Below, piece by piece: positions 63,119 through 64,000 of a DNA stretch of 64,000 nt. Numbering within the stretch: the first letter of the stretch is position 1; the number at the start of each line of letters is the position of its first letter. Both the position numbers and the translations under genes were made by a program. The stretch comes from Pseudomonas marginalis (lineage in GTDB: Bacteria > Pseudomonadota > Gammaproteobacteria > Pseudomonadales > Pseudomonadaceae). The stretch lies in assembly GCF_024169655.1 (NCBI RefSeq), contig NZ_JALJWV010000001.1, positions 5,500,001 through 5,564,000 on the forward strand, given 5' to 3'. Under the pieces are notes generated by a model, which was not told the DNA's origin, searched no databases, and saw nothing but the letters and a program-made list of their open reading frames with translations.

Positions 63119-64000
63119 TTACTCGATGATTTTAGCTACAACGCCAGCACCAACGGTACGGCCGCCTTCACGGATAGCGAAGCGCAGACCGTCTTCCATT
63201 GCGATGGTTTTGATCAGGGTGACAACCATTTTGATGTTGTCGCCTGGCATTACCATTTCAACGCCTTCCGGCAGCTCGCAGTTACCAGTCACGTCAGTAG
63301 TACGGAAGTAGAACTGTGGACGGTAGCCTTTGAAGAACGGAGTGTGACGACCGCCTTCTTCTTTGCTCAGCACGTACACTTCAGCTTCGAACTTGGTGTG
63401 CGGCTTAACCGAACCTGGCTTAACCAGAACCTGGCCACGCTCAACGTCGTCACGCTTGGTACCACGCAGCAGAACGCCGCAGTTCTCGCCAGCACGACCT
63501 TCGTCGAGCAGCTTACGGAACATTTCAACACCGGTGCAGGTGGTGACAGTAGTGTCACGCAGACCAACGATTTCCAGTGGATCTTGAACCTTAACGATAC
63601 CGCGCTCGATACGACCGGTAACAACAGTACCACGACCGGAGATCGAGAATACGTCTTCGATTGGCATCAGGAACGGCTTGTCGATAACACGAACTGGATC
63701 TGGGATGTAGCTGTCCAGAGTCTCAACCAGTTTACGAACGGACGTGGTGCCCATTTCGTTATCGTCTTTGCCTTCCAGAGCCATACGAGCAGAACCGATG
63801 ATGATCGGAGTGTCGTCGCCTGGGAAGTCGTAAGTGCTCAGCAGATCGCGCACTTCCATCTCAACCAGTTCCAGCAGCTCAGCGTCGTCTACCAGGTCAG
63901 CCTTGTTCAGGTAAACCACGATGTACGGAACGCCAACCTGGCGGGACAGCAGGATGTGCTCACGGGTTTGTGGCATCGGACCATCAGCGGCCGAGCAAAC
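63119..64000 (-). CDS. tuf: Elongation factor Tu, 5' end outside window
   Basis: C-terminal 293 or so residues of EF-Tu. The visible part begins at VCSAADGPMPQTREHILL in the G domain and includes the guanine-recognition motif VYLNKADLVDD, in which Ala replaces the usual Cys of NKCD (normal for Pseudomonas, from memory). Domains 2 and 3 are complete through GVVAKIIE. It delivers aminoacyl-tRNA to the ribosome. The gene is cut by the window edge. Normally preceded by rpsL-rpsG-fusA and often one of two copies. Confidence 0.97.
   Translation of the reverse strand, partial: VCSAADGPMPQTREHILLSRQVGVPYIVVYLNKADLVDDAELLELVEMEVRDLLSTYDFPGDDTPIIIGSARMALEGKDDNEMGTTSVRKLVETLDSYIPDPVRVIDKPFLMPIEDVFSISGRGTVVTGRIERGIVKVQDPLEIVGLRDTTVTTCTGVEMFRKLLDEGRAGENCGVLLRGTKRDDVERGQVLVKPGSVKPHTKFEAEVYVLSKEEGGRHTPFFKGYRPQFYFRTTDVTGNCELPEGVEMVMPGDNIKMVVTLIKTIAMEDGLRFAIREGGRTVGAGVVAKIIE

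Overview
The window is a chromosomal segment of a Pseudomonas, most likely of the P. fluorescens group. The basis is the gene order ssb / MFS / uvrA / ferritin / katA / rplQ / rpoA running into the S10-spc-alpha ribosomal superoperon (the same order as P. aeruginosa), the protein sequences, the GC-rich core codon use, and five inverted pairs of Pseudomonas-type REP sequences (GTGGGAGGGGGC and GTAGGAGCGAGC families).

Layout. 1-4.5 kb: ethanolamine uptake and breakdown (eat, eutB, eutC) and an acetyltransferase. 4.7-6.9 kb: DedA membrane protein, MtfA-type peptidase, ppa. 7-18 kb: accessory region holding a LexA-like repressor, a probable small RNA, a small DUF3077-like gene behind an inverted-repeat element, a YcaC-like hydrolase, a three-gene dynamin-like operon (leoC-leoB-leoA), a small membrane/coiled-coil protein, a divergent WYL regulator of the BrxR/CapW type, a quinone-reductase/MerR pair, an ornithine cyclodeaminase relative and a YheO/DauR-like regulator. 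18-21.4 kb: xseB-ispA-dxs (isoprenoid precursors). 21.5-24.6 kb: BtuB-like receptor and BtuF-like binding protein (cobalamin uptake). 24.6-31 kb: riboflavin and thiamin genes on the minus strand (nrdR-ribD-ribE-ribBA-ribH-nusB-thiL, and separately ribA). 31-33 kb: lipoprotein, methyltransferase, CnoX-like chaperedoxin. 33.5-36.7 kb: Zur-type operator and a ZrgA-like zinc uptake operon. 36.8-42 kb: OmpW, an RmlD-like protein, a GlxA-type regulator, a cysteine hydrolase, tam and a decayed alpha/beta hydrolase. 42-49 kb: ssb, MFS, uvrA, ferritin, katA. 49-64 kb: the ribosomal superoperon from rplQ back to tuf, all on the minus strand.

The most interesting segment is 9.5-15.2 kb. LeoC carries a P-loop but no later GTPase motifs; LeoB carries the DxPG and later motifs plus a membrane hairpin but no P-loop; LeoA is a complete second dynamin-like GTPase. 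The split GTPase, a divergent BrxR/CapW-type repressor with a palindrome in the shared promoter region, an adjacent small membrane/coiled-coil protein, and lower GC together look like a regulated membrane-acting defence module. The Leo family is already described (ETEC LeoABC; dynamin-type anti-phage systems, from memory); the regulator and the possible fourth gene are the less documented parts.

Other links: EutBC needs adenosylcobalamin and the window also carries B12 uptake genes; the zinc operon sits behind a sequence matching the Zur box; noncoding structures worth attention lie at 7894-8084, 8417-8700, 18049-18090 and inside the spc operon at 56155-56362.
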